Shown here piece by piece: positions 1 to 6,113 of a stretch of 10,076 bases of DNA. Source of the stretch: JBEVMS01 sp040508515. Its GTDB lineage: Bacteria; Pseudomonadota; Gammaproteobacteria; Xanthomonadales; Rhodanobacteraceae. Where the stretch lies: contig JBEVMS010000279.1 of NCBI GenBank assembly GCA_040508515.1, positions 1 to 10,076 on the forward strand, given 5' to 3'. The position numbers and the translations under genes were made by a program. Within the stretch, counting starts at the first letter, position 1. The number at the start of each line of letters is the position of its first letter. Below the pieces are notes generated by a model. That model was not told the origin of the DNA, searched no databases, and saw nothing but the letters and a program-made list of their open reading frames with translations.

Positions 1-669
1 AACGCGCGCGCGGTCAGCAGTCTGGATGAATTGCTGCAACGTGCCGACGTGGTCACCCTGCACGTGCCGGAAACCACCGCCACTCGACTGATGATCGGCG
101 AGGCGCAGCTAAACCGCTTGCGCAGAGGCAGCGTGTTGATCAATGCCTCGCGCGGCACCGTGGTGGATATCGATGCGCTGGCTGCGGCGCTGCGCAGCGA
201 ACACATCGGCGGCGCGGCGATCGACGTGTTCCCGCTCGAACCCACGGGCAACGACGATGCCTTCGTCTCGCCGCTGATCGGTATGGACAACGTCATTCTG
301 ACCCCGCACATCGGCGGCAGCACGCTGGAGGCGCAAGGCAATATCGGACTGGAAGTGGCGGCCAAGCTGGTGCGCTACAGCGACAACGGATCGACCTTGT
401 CAGCGGTGAATTTCCCGGAGGTGTCGCTGCCGGAACACCCGAACAGTCGCCGCCTGCTGCATATCCACCGCAACGTGCCCGGCGTGCTCTCGCGCATCAA
501 CGAGCTGTTCTCCGCCGGCAACATCAATATCGACGCGCAGTTCCTGCAAACCGATACCAAGCTCGGCTACGTGGTGATCGACGTCTCTGCCGATGTCACC
601 CAGGCGATGCAGTTGAAGGACAAGCTTTCGGCGATCCCCGGTACGTTGCGCACGCGGGTGCTGTACTGA
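1..669 (+). CDS. serA: D-3-phosphoglycerate dehydrogenase, C-terminal part (5' end outside window)
   Basis: Catalyses the NAD-dependent oxidation of 3-phosphoglycerate to 3-phosphohydroxypyruvate, the first step of serine synthesis in the cytoplasm. The frame is open from base 1, so the 222 visible codons are about the last 54% of a roughly 410-residue protein. In-frame TTG or ATG codons near the left edge are internal, not starts. Visible are the end of the nucleotide-binding domain and the catalytic residues of the D-2-hydroxyacid dehydrogenase family: Arg in NASRG (fragment residue 51), Glu in FPLEP (80) and His in TPHIGGST (103). A C-terminal ACT domain follows (about 153-222). The ACT serine-binding positions of E. 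coli SerA (H344, N346, N364) are kept with identical spacing as H156, N158 and N176, so feedback inhibition by serine is expected. The gene ends in IPGTLRTRVLY, like E. coli IPGTIRARLLY, and is convergent with the tRNA-Pro gene. Confidence 0.96.
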   Translation, partial: NARAVSSLDELLQRADVVTLHVPETTATRLMIGEAQLNRLRRGSVLINASRGTVVDIDALAAALRSEHIGGAAIDVFPLEPTGNDDAFVSPLIGMDNVILTPHIGGSTLEAQGNIGLEVAAKLVRYSDNGSTLSAVNFPEVSLPEHPNSRRLLHIHRNVPGVLSRINELFSAGNINIDAQFLQTDTKLGYVVIDVSADVTQAMQLKDKLSAIPGTLRTRVLY

Positions 670-678
670 TCGACCGGG

Positions 679-697
679 CGCCACGCATCGCGTGGCG
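679..697 (+). terminator. Hairpin just after serA, possible atypical terminator
   Basis: A perfect 8-bp stem (CGCCACGC / GCGTGGCG) with a 3-nt ATC loop begins 9 nt after the serA stop. No T-run follows, so it is not a standard intrinsic terminator. It may protect the 3' end or assist Rho-dependent ending. The stronger hairpin at 748-767 lies further downstream on the same transcript but also lacks a T-run in this direction. Confidence 0.35.
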
Positions 698-743
698 GCC
701 TGCATGCGCGCGCCGAAACATCGGCGGCGTGTCGCGCGCAACG

Positions 744-767
744 AAAAACGGCGCCCTACGGCGCCGT
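744..767 (-). terminator. Intrinsic terminator of tRNA-Pro
   Basis: Read on the minus strand there is an 8-bp GC-rich stem (ACGGCGCC / GGCGCCGT) with a GTAG loop, running directly into TTTTT. It starts 22 nt after the tRNA 3' end, typical for a tRNA gene. The remaining spacer between serA and the tRNA (698-743, 768-789) shows nothing further. Confidence 0.85.
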
Positions 768-789
768 CTTCGTATATCCAGTGCCGTAT

Positions 790-866
790 TGGTCGGGGCG
801 GCGGGATTCGAACCCACGACCCTCTGCCCCCCAGGCAGATGCGCTACCAGGCTGCGCTACGCCCCG
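790..866 (-). tRNA. tRNA-Pro (anticodon GGG)
   Basis: A 77-nt gene that folds into a full cloverleaf on the minus strand. The acceptor stem is CGGGGCG/CGCCCCG, with the C1-G72 pair and A73 discriminator typical of bacterial tRNA-Pro. The D stem is GCGC/GCGC with a GCCTGGTA-type D loop. The anticodon stem is TCTGC/GCAGA with loop CTGGGGG, placing GGG at 34-36 and G at 37. The T stem-loop carries GTTCGAAT and the 3' CCA is encoded. It reads CCC and CCU codons, and is the counterpart of E. coli proL. It lies downstream of the ihfA-merR genes on the same strand and has its own terminator. No integrase or attachment-site repeat is seen beside it. Confidence 0.97.
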
Positions 867-885
867 ACGGTACGGCAAGACGATA

Positions 886-891
886 AGTGTA
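886..891 (-). promoter_or_regulatory. Possible -10 box for tRNA-Pro
   Basis: TACACT (4 of 6 matches to TATAAT) lies 19 nt before the tRNA 5' end on the minus strand. The -35 position (TTCCGG at 18-bp spacing) is weak and falls in the hairpin at 895-917. The tRNA could instead be expressed by readthrough from the merR operon and processed, so this is a low-confidence call. Confidence 0.3.
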
Positions 892-894
892 ACA

Positions 895-917
895 GCTTAA
901 CCGGCGTGGCCGGAAGC
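895..917 (-). terminator. Weak hairpin downstream of the MerR gene
   Basis: A CCGGC/GCCGG stem with a 3-nt loop is extended, after a two-base bulge, by GCTT/AAGC pairing. It sits about 20 nt past the MerR stop on the minus strand. Only two T bases follow, so it is at best a weak terminator or an mRNA 3'-end stabiliser before the tRNA. Confidence 0.3.
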
Positions 918-935
918 CATTGGTGCCAATAAATC

Positions 936-1292
936 TCAGCGGCGCAGCAGGCTCAGCACTTCTTCCAGCTCCATGCGCACCTGGCGAACGATCTGGTGCG
1001 AGATGCTCGCCTCCATGCGTGCCTGCGGGCCTTCCAGCCGCGCCCGCGCGCCGGTGATGGTGAAGCCCTCGTCGTAGAGCAACGAACGGATCTGCCGGAT
1101 CATCAGCACATCGTGACGCTGGTAATAACGCCGATTGCCACGGCGTTTGACCGGGTTGAGGGCGGGAAACTCCTGCTCCCAATAGCGCAGCACATGCGGC
1201 TTGACGCCACACAACTCGCTGACCTCACCAATAGTGAAGTAGCGCTTGGCCGGGATGGCGGGTAATTCGGTGTTATTCCCTTGGTCCAGCAT
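936..1292 (-). CDS. MerR-family transcriptional regulator (ihfA-linked)
   Basis: 118-residue protein with an N-terminal MerR winged helix-turn-helix. Key segments are YFTIGEVSELCGVKPHVLRYW (18-38), an arginine-rich wing around RRGNRRYY (50-57), and VLMIRQIRSLLYDEGFTITGAR (62-83). The tail of about 35 residues is short and probably helical, used for dimerisation. There is no Cys cluster or effector domain, so metal or drug sensing is not suggested. A close relative sits directly after ihfA in many Pseudomonas and Xanthomonas genomes; its targets are not known to me. Its ATG overlaps the last 20 bases of ihfA in another frame, with a GAAGG-type ribosome site inside ihfA, so the two are co-transcribed and probably translationally coupled. 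The family is sure; the biological role is unknown. Confidence 0.9.
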   Translation of the reverse strand: MLDQGNNTELPAIPAKRYFTIGEVSELCGVKPHVLRYWEQEFPALNPVKRRGNRRYYQRHDVLMIRQIRSLLYDEGFTITGARARLEGPQARMEASISHQIVRQVRMELEEVLSLLRR

Positions 1293-1572
1293 AGCCTTCG
1301 ACTCTCACCTTGAGTTTCTGCCCTGGTCGAAACGTTACCACCCGCCGCGCGGAAATCGGAATTTCCTCACCGGTTTTGGGATTGCGTCCCGGTCGCTGGT
1401 TCTTTTGCCGCAGATCGAAGTTGCCGAAACCTGACAACTTGACCTGCTCACCCCGTTCCAGTGCTTCGCGAACCACCTCGAAATAGGCGTCCACGAATTC
1501 TTTTGCCTCACGCTTGTTGAGACCCACTTCGAGGAAAAGCCGCTCGGCCATTTCCGCCTTGGTCAGCGCCAT
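1273..1572 (-). CDS. ihfA: Integration host factor subunit alpha
   Basis: 99-residue DNA-bending protein that pairs with IHF-beta. It acts on the nucleoid in transcription, replication and recombination. The chosen start gives MALTKAEMAERLF, matching E. coli IHF-alpha; an in-frame ATG 54 bases upstream lies inside pheT and is not used. A GAGG ribosome site precedes the start. The HU/IHF fold is complete: GEQVKLSGFGNFDLR (41-55), then the DNA-binding arm QRPGRNPKTGEEIPISARRVVTF (59-81), including the intercalating Pro at residue 65. The C-terminal helix ends at 99. The ATG follows the pheT stop by one base (TGA-G-ATG), as in the conserved pheST-ihfA operon. In E. coli IHF represses this operon; I could not identify a convincing IHF site here. 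Confidence 0.97.
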   Translation of the reverse strand: MALTKAEMAERLFLEVGLNKREAKEFVDAYFEVVREALERGEQVKLSGFGNFDLRQKNQRPGRNPKTGEEIPISARRVVTFRPGQKLKVRVEGYAGPRE

Positions 1573-1573
1573 C

Positions 1574-3952
1574 TCATCCTCGCAATTTTGCCTTGCATAT
1601 GTGCTCCAACGCAGCGACCGCTTCACGCACGCACCGGTCGGCGTCGTCGTCGGTAAGCGTGCGTGAATCGTCCTGCAAAATCAAGCCCATAGCGAGACTC
1701 TTTCGGCCATCTTCGACGCCCTTGCCGCTGTAACGATCGAACAAACGCAAGCTTCTGAGCTGACCACCAAGACTGCCGCGCACCGCCTGCTCCACCTGCG
1801 CCCAAGTCACGGCTTCGGGCAAATCCACCGCGATATCGCGGCGCACCGAGGGGAAGCGGCCGATCGCCTGCGCGTGCGGCAGACGCCGCGCCAGCAGCGG
1901 CTCCAACGCCAGTTCCAGCACCTGCACATCCGGCCCCAGATCCAGCGCCTTGGCCAGTTGCGGATGCAGCGCGCCCAGATAACCGGCCACTACGCCATCG
2001 CGCAGCACGCGCGCGGCGCGGCCCGGATGCAGCCAGGACGGCAGTTGTTCCGCGTCGAACGACCAGCGCTGCGGCTCACCACCCCAGGCGATCAGGGCGT
2101 CCAAGTCTCCCTTAAGATCGTAGAAATCCAGCGCGCGGGTCGGTTCGCCCCATTGTTCGGCACGTGCTGCGCCGCTGGCGACGATCGCCAGGCTAGGCGT
2201 TTCCAGCGGCGGATCGCCCGCCGCGAAGACCCGCGCCACTTCGAACAGCCGCACGCGCTCCTGCTGGCGCGCGCGGTTGTGTCGCAACGCCTCGACCAAG
2301 CCCGGCAACAACGAGGGACGCATCACCGCCAGGTCGGCCGAGAGCGGATTGGCCAGCGGCACCAGCGCCTCGCGCAAGCCCCAGCGGGCCAGCAGCTCGT
2401 CCGCGACGAAGGACAGATTGACCGCCTCGTAGTAGCCGCGCGCAGCCAACTGCTCGCGCAGCGCCAACTCGCCGATGCGCGCTTCCGGCTCGGCCGCCAG
2501 CGCCAGCTCGCCGCTGGGCAGATGGGTGGGAATCTGGTCGTAGCCGAAGATGCGCGCGACCTCTTCGATCAGGTCTTCCTCGCGCTCGATATCGAAACGG
2601 CTGCTCGGCGCGGCGACCTGCCAGCCGTCCGCGTTCGCCACGATGTGCATGCCCAGCGCGGTGAAGATACGCAGCACCTCGGCATCGGCCACCGCCACGC
2701 CCAGCACCCGGCGCAGGCGCGCGCGGCGCAGCATCACCGGTTGCGGGGTGGCGATATCGGCCAGATTCTCGGCGATCAGCACCGGACCGGCCTGGCCGCC
2801 GACGATCGCCAGCAGCAACTCGCTGGCGCGCTCCAACGCGCGTCGGGGCAGTTCGGGGTCGACGCCCCGCTCGAAGCGGTGCGAGGCATCGGTGTGCAAG
2901 CCGAGCTTGCGCGCGCGGCCAATGATCGCCGCCGGCGCGAAGTGCGCGGCCTCCAGAAATACGTGGCGCGTGCCGTCAGTGACGCGCGAATCGTGCCCGC
3001 CCATGATGCCGGCCACCGCCAGCGCCTTGGCCTGATCGGCGATCAGCACAAAGCCCGGATCGAGCTTGGCCTCGTTGCCGTCAAGCAACTTCAGGCGCTC
3101 ATCAGCGTGCGCATGGCGCACCACGATCTCGCCTTCAAGCCGGTCGTTGTCGAAGGCATGCAGCGGCTGGCCCAGTTCCAACATCACGTAATTGGTGACA
3201 TCGACCACCGCACTGATCGGGCGCAGCCCGGCGCGACGCAGGCGCTCGGCCAGCCACAGCGGCGTCTTGGCGCGGGCGTCGATGTTCTCGATGATCCGGC
3301 CTAGATAGCGCGGAGCAGCCGCGCCGGCCTCCAGACAAATGCCGCGACGCGCTTGTGCGGTCACCGGCACCGATGCCTGCTCGCCCAGCCGAACCGCGCT
3401 ACCGAACAGCGCCGCGACATCATGCGCCAGGCCGTAGAGGCCCAGGCAATCGGGACGGTTTGGGGTGAGCTTCAGCTCGAAGCTGGCGTCGGGCAGGCCC
3501 AGATAATCGGTCAGCGCCTGACCGAGCGGCGCGTCGTCGGGCAATTCCAGCAGGCCGGAGGCGTCGGCATCGATGCCCAGCTCCTTCGCCGAGCACAGCA
3601 TGCCGCTTGATTCCACCCCACGCAGCTTGGCCGCCTTGATTGCGATACCGCCGGGCAGTTGCGCGCCGACCTTGGCCAGCGGAATCTTCAGCCCGACCCG
3701 CGCATTCGGTGCGCCGCAGACGATTTGCAGCGGCTCACCATGACCGGCATCGACGCGGCAAACCTGCAGGCGATCGGCTTCCGGGTGCTTCTCGGTGGCG
3801 ACGATCTGCGCCACCACCACGCCGTCCAGGCTCTCGCCCAGCACGGTCAGTTCTTCCACTTCCAGCCCGGCCATGGTCAGCGCATGCGCCAGCGCGGCAC
3901 GGTCGGCCTTGACCTCGACCAGCTCGCGCAGCCAGTTCTCGGAGAATTTCAT
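1574..3952 (-). CDS. pheT: Phenylalanyl-tRNA synthetase beta subunit
   Basis: 792-residue beta subunit of the alpha2-beta2 enzyme that charges tRNA-Phe; E. coli PheT is 795 residues. The start at MKFSENWLRELV is chosen by homology and an AGGA ribosome site; the frame stays open further upstream into pheS but that part is not coding here. Domains in order: an N-terminal helix and EMAP/OB-type tRNA-binding domain (about 40-150, with VVAQI, EADRLQVC and VCGAPN); the B3/B4 editing domain (about 210-385, with GQPLHAFD and AGIMGG); B5 (about 400-470); a synthetase-like core (about 475-680, with FDIEREEDLIEEVARIFGYD and LFEVARVF); and a C-terminal anticodon-binding ferredoxin-fold domain (about 698-792, with GRFPSVRRDIA). 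Lies 22 bases after pheS and one base before ihfA. Confidence 0.98.
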   Translation of the reverse strand: MKFSENWLRELVEVKADRAALAHALTMAGLEVEELTVLGESLDGVVVAQIVATEKHPEADRLQVCRVDAGHGEPLQIVCGAPNARVGLKIPLAKVGAQLPGGIAIKAAKLRGVESSGMLCSAKELGIDADASGLLELPDDAPLGQALTDYLGLPDASFELKLTPNRPDCLGLYGLAHDVAALFGSAVRLGEQASVPVTAQARRGICLEAGAAAPRYLGRIIENIDARAKTPLWLAERLRRAGLRPISAVVDVTNYVMLELGQPLHAFDNDRLEGEIVVRHAHADERLKLLDGNEAKLDPGFVLIADQAKALAVAGIMGGHDSRVTDGTRHVFLEAAHFAPAAIIGRARKLGLHTDASHRFERGVDPELPRRALERASELLLAIVGGQAGPVLIAENLADIATPQPVMLRRARLRRVLGVAVADAEVLRIFTALGMHIVANADGWQVAAPSSRFDIEREEDLIEEVARIFGYDQIPTHLPSGELALAAEPEARIGELALREQLAARGYYEAVNLSFVADELLARWGLREALVPLANPLSADLAVMRPSLLPGLVEALRHNRARQQERVRLFEVARVFAAGDPPLETPSLAIVASGAARAEQWGEPTRALDFYDLKGDLDALIAWGGEPQRWSFDAEQLPSWLHPGRAARVLRDGVVAGYLGALHPQLAKALDLGPDVQVLELALEPLLARRLPHAQAIGRFPSVRRDIAVDLPEAVTWAQVEQAVRGSLGGQLRSLRLFDRYSGKGVEDGRKSLAMGLILQDDSRTLTDDDADRCVREAVAALEHICKAKLRG

Positions 3953-3974
3953 TGCGTCGGATTCCTGCCGGGGT

Positions 3975-4970
3975 TTAGGCGAACTGCTTGAGGAAGCGCA
4001 GGTCGTTCTCGAAGAACGCGCGCAGATCGGAGACGCCGTAGCGCAGCATGGCGAAGCGCTCCACACCCAGGCCGAAAGCGAAGCCGGTGTAGCGCTCCGG
4101 ATCGATGCCGCAGTTCTTCAGCACGTTGGGATGGACCATGCCGCAGCCGAGCACTTCCAGCCAGCGGCTCTGTCCGTCCTCCGTCTCCCAGCGAATGTCC
4201 ACCTCGGCCGATGGCTCGGTGAAGGGGAAATAGCTGGGGCGGAAACGCATCTCGAAATCACGCTCGAAAAACGCGCGGATGAACTCGGCCAGCGTGCCTT
4301 TGAGATCGGCGAAGCTGGAGGTTTCATCGACCAGCAGGCCTTCGATCTGATGGAACATCGGCGAGTGGGTCTGGTCCGAATCGCTGCGGTAGACCTTGCC
4401 CGGCGCGATGATGCGGATCGGCGGCTGCCGACCGAGCATCGAACGGATCTGCACGGGCGACGTATGCGTGCGCAGCAGCCGGCCGTCGCCGAAATAGAAG
4501 GTGTCGTGCATGGCGCGCGCCGGATGGTGCGGCGGGAAATTCAGCGCCTCGAAGTTGTGCCAGTCGTCCTCGATCTCCGGGCCATCGGCGCGCTGGTAAC
4601 CCAGCCGGCCGAAGATCGCCGCGATGCGCTCCAGCGCACGGGTGATCGGATGGATGCCACCGCGCTCACCGTCGCGTCCGGGCAGGCTGATGTCGAGCTT
4701 CTCCGAGGCCAGCCTGCGGTCAAGCTCGGCTTGCTCCAGCGTCACCTTACGCGCGCTCAGCGCGTCGGCCAGGGCATCCTTGAGCCGATTGACCTCAGCG
4801 CCGCGCGCCTTGCGCTCGTCCGGCGCCAACGCACCCAGCGCCTTCAGCGCTGCGGTGACGATGCCGCTCTTGCCCAGCAGGCTCACCCGCAAGGCGTCCA
4901 GCGCCTCCAGGTTGCCCGCGTTGTCGATCTCGGCCAGCGCCTCGCGGGCGCGGCGGTCCAGGTCGTCCAT
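3975..4970 (-). CDS. pheS: Phenylalanyl-tRNA synthetase alpha subunit
   Basis: 331-residue catalytic subunit, close to the 327 of E. coli PheS. It has an N-terminal coiled-coil arm (about 1-90) that contacts tRNA, followed by the class II synthetase core. Motif 1 runs through GPEIEDDWHNFEALNFPPHHPAR (about 130-152). Motif 2 is around APGKVYRSDSDQTHSPMFHQ (189-208). Motif 3 is GFAFGLGVERFAMLRYG (296-312). Ala298 corresponds to E. coli Ala294, the residue that sets phenylalanine selectivity, so the pocket looks standard. A CGGAG ribosome site precedes the ATG. It is separated from rplT by 181 bases containing a strong terminator, so expression needs readthrough or a promoter in this spacer; I found no good promoter there. 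Confidence 0.98.
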   Translation of the reverse strand: MDDLDRRAREALAEIDNAGNLEALDALRVSLLGKSGIVTAALKALGALAPDERKARGAEVNRLKDALADALSARKVTLEQAELDRRLASEKLDISLPGRDGERGGIHPITRALERIAAIFGRLGYQRADGPEIEDDWHNFEALNFPPHHPARAMHDTFYFGDGRLLRTHTSPVQIRSMLGRQPPIRIIAPGKVYRSDSDQTHSPMFHQIEGLLVDETSSFADLKGTLAEFIRAFFERDFEMRFRPSYFPFTEPSAEVDIRWETEDGQSRWLEVLGCGMVHPNVLKNCGIDPERYTGFAFGLGVERFAMLRYGVSDLRAFFENDLRFLKQFA

Positions 4971-5074
4971 CGATGCGACTCCGGTCTACTGCTATTGAAC
5001 GATCATTCCGACGCGTGGCCGGACACTCTCGCGGCACTACCGGCTGCAACAGCACGGGCGGTGCTCGGAGTCCC

Positions 5075-5112
5075 AAAACAAAAACGGGGAGGAGGCTGTG
5101 GCCTCCTCCCCG
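5075..5112 (-). terminator. Strong intrinsic terminator between rplT and pheS
   Basis: On the minus strand a perfect 12-bp stem (CGGGGAGGAGGC / GCCTCCTCCCCG) with a CACA loop runs into TTTTTGTTTT. It starts 39 nt after the rplT stop. It would end most rplT transcripts, or act as an attenuator for pheST as the terminator in this place does in E. coli. Confidence 0.9.
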
Positions 5113-5151
5113 CTTGAACATCGTATCGCCGAGCGCGTTGCGCTTAAGCGA

Positions 5152-5511
5152 TCAAGCGGCCAGACCGGCCTTGGCCTTCTCGGCAATCACGCCGAACGCC
5201 TGGATGTCGTGCACGGCGATATCAGCCAGCACCTTGCGGTCGACGGTGATACCAGCCTTGGCCAGACCGTTGATCAGACGGCTGTAGGACAGACCGAACT
5301 GACGGGCGGCGGCATTGATACGCACGATCCACAACGCACGGAACTGACGCTTGCGCTGCTTACGGCCGATATAGGCGTACTGGCCAGCCTTGATGACGGC
5401 CTGGTTGGCGGCGCGGAATACCTTGCGACGGGCGTTGTAGTAGCCCTTCGCGCGGCCGATGATCTTCTTGTGACGACGACGGGCGGTAACGCCACGCTTT
5501 ACACGAGCCAT
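5152..5511 (-). CDS. rplT: 50S ribosomal protein L20
   Basis: 119-residue basic protein, the usual length. The whole sequence is typical: MARVKRGVTARRRHKKI at the N-terminus, a long basic helix through GYYNARRKVFRAANQAV, and a globular domain with FRALWIVRINAAARQFGLSYS. It binds 23S rRNA early in assembly of the large subunit. In E. coli it also represses translation of rpmI and rplT. An AGGAG ribosome site precedes the ATG and the gene is 16 bases after rpmI, so the two are co-expressed. Confidence 0.98.
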   Translation of the reverse strand: MARVKRGVTARRRHKKIIGRAKGYYNARRKVFRAANQAVIKAGQYAYIGRKQRKRQFRALWIVRINAAARQFGLSYSRLINGLAKAGITVDRKVLADIAVHDIQAFGVIAEKAKAGLAA

Positions 5512-5527
5512 GGTTTATCTCCTCGTC

Positions 5528-5725
5528 TTACAAGTACGGCAACATGCGCGCTACACCCTTGGTGTCGCACGCTTTCAGGTGATTCGGTGCACGCAGACCA
5601 CGCTTACGCTTGGTCGACTTCTTGGTCAGGATGTGCGACTTGAAGGCGTGACCGCACTTGATTTTTCCCGACGCGGTCTTGCGAAAACGCTTCGCTGCCG
5701 CACGGTTGGTTTTGATCTTGGGCAT
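5528..5725 (-). CDS. rpmI: 50S ribosomal protein L35
   Basis: 65-residue basic protein starting MPKIKTNRAAAKRFRKT and ending GVARMLPYL, the standard L35 length and ends. The start is fixed by homology and a strong AAGGAG ribosome site; an in-frame ATG 60 bases upstream is ignored. The sequence KSHILTKKSTKRKRGLR is the usual central basic segment. It is a component of the large ribosomal subunit. A short hairpin (5743-5757) sits immediately upstream of the ribosome site and could modulate access. Confidence 0.97.
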   Translation of the reverse strand: MPKIKTNRAAAKRFRKTASGKIKCGHAFKSHILTKKSTKRKRGLRAPNHLKACDTKGVARMLPYL

Positions 5726-5845
5726 CGTAATGCTCCTTGAGAGGGGTTTGAGACCCCGGTTTCTGACTGATCTGGCGGCAGCCATTGCGGGCTACGCTTT
5801 CCGTCCTGCCACGATCGGTGCACGACCCGTCCTGTTAGGTCGAAC
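5726..5845 (-). promoter_or_regulatory. Leader of rpmI-rplT, candidate L20 translational operator
   Basis: Roughly 120-nt untranslated leader between the predicted transcription start and the rpmI ATG. It holds a GGGGT/ACCCC hairpin (5743-5757) next to the AAGGAG site, a possible 5-bp stem with one G-U pair (GGTCG/CGATC, within about 5812-5827), and two copies of CAGGACGG (minus strand; 5801-5808 and 5827-5834). In E. coli, L20 represses rpmI through two RNA sites in its leader. The equivalence here is inferred from position and repeated structure only. Confidence 0.4.
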
Positions 5846-5850
5846 CGACG

Positions 5851-5881
5851 ATTATACAGAGATTCACCGGCTAAATGGCAA
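5851..5881 (-). promoter_or_regulatory. Promoter for rpmI-rplT
   Basis: A perfect TATAAT (+ strand ATTATA, 5851-5856) is preceded by TTGCCA (5876-5881, 5 of 6 matches to TTGACA) at 19-bp spacing, longer than the ideal 17. It lies downstream of the infC terminator and is directed at rpmI, with transcription predicted to start near 5844. Confidence 0.65.
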
Positions 5882-6070
5882 GTGGGAAACCGGGTCATCG
5901 CGGTGGGCTTGATAGCGACCGCACCGGACCCGCCGCGTGCGGAGACCGCAACCCACGCTGCTAGCGCGCCGCAGCCTCGGCCTGGCGCGCAATGACCTGG
6001 CCAACCTCCGTGCCTATCGTGTTTCGCCGCCACTGGGCACTCGCGCCCCAATGCCGCAATCGACACTCGC
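5882..6070. other. Gene-free spacer between infC terminator and rpmI promoter
   Basis: About 190 bases with no supported gene. The only structures seen are a 7-bp inverted repeat GCGCGCC/GGCGCGC (5964-5970 and 5984-5990) with a 13-nt spacer, and a small TGCGG/CCGCA hairpin near 5937-5949. Open frames crossing it on either strand are shadows extending from infC or rpmI and resemble no family I know. Confidence 0.5.
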
Positions 6071-6103
6071 ACAAACGAAACGGCGACCTTTGCGGTCGCC
6101 GTT
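6071..6103 (-). terminator. Intrinsic terminator after infC
   Basis: On the minus strand a perfect 10-bp stem (AACGGCGACC / GGTCGCCGTT) with a GCAAA loop is followed by a broken T-tract, TTTCGTTTGT. It starts 10 nt after the infC stop. It should end most thrS-infC transcripts, or act as an attenuator before rpmI-rplT. Confidence 0.8.
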
Positions 6104-6113
6104 GTGGCAGCGC

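Noticed and set aside
790..866. tRNA-Pro as a possible integration site for a mobile element
   Set aside because: No integrase, repeated tRNA 3' end or foreign-looking DNA is present on either side; both flanks are core genes.
692..932. Plus-strand frames encoding a GGGIRTHDPLPP-type peptide
   Set aside because: These are translations of the antisense of tRNA-Pro, a well-known source of false protein annotations.
1874..3304. 476-residue plus-strand open frame
   Set aside because: It lies wholly opposite pheT, has the Arg/Gln/Ala-rich composition of a high-GC shadow frame, and has no recognisable domain.
3795..5117. 440-residue plus-strand open frame
   Set aside because: It is antisense to pheS and the start of pheT, low in recognisable motifs, and produced by codon bias of the real genes.
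4795..5121. Minus-strand frame starting MFKRGGG just before the pheS terminator, considered as a pheM-like leader
   Set aside because: It has very few Phe codons, reads through the terminator and ends inside pheS in another frame. It does not fit an attenuation peptide.
5791..5800. AAAGCGTAGC in the rpmI leader, similar to a stretch of the L11/GTPase-associated region of 23S rRNA
   Set aside because: Only about eight bases match, and that rRNA region binds L11 rather than L20, so chance is the simplest reading.
5626..6072. 148-residue minus-strand frame spanning the infC-rpmI gap
   Set aside because: It overlaps rpmI in another frame, has no clear ribosome site, and its sequence resembles no family. 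The gap is better explained by a promoter and leader.
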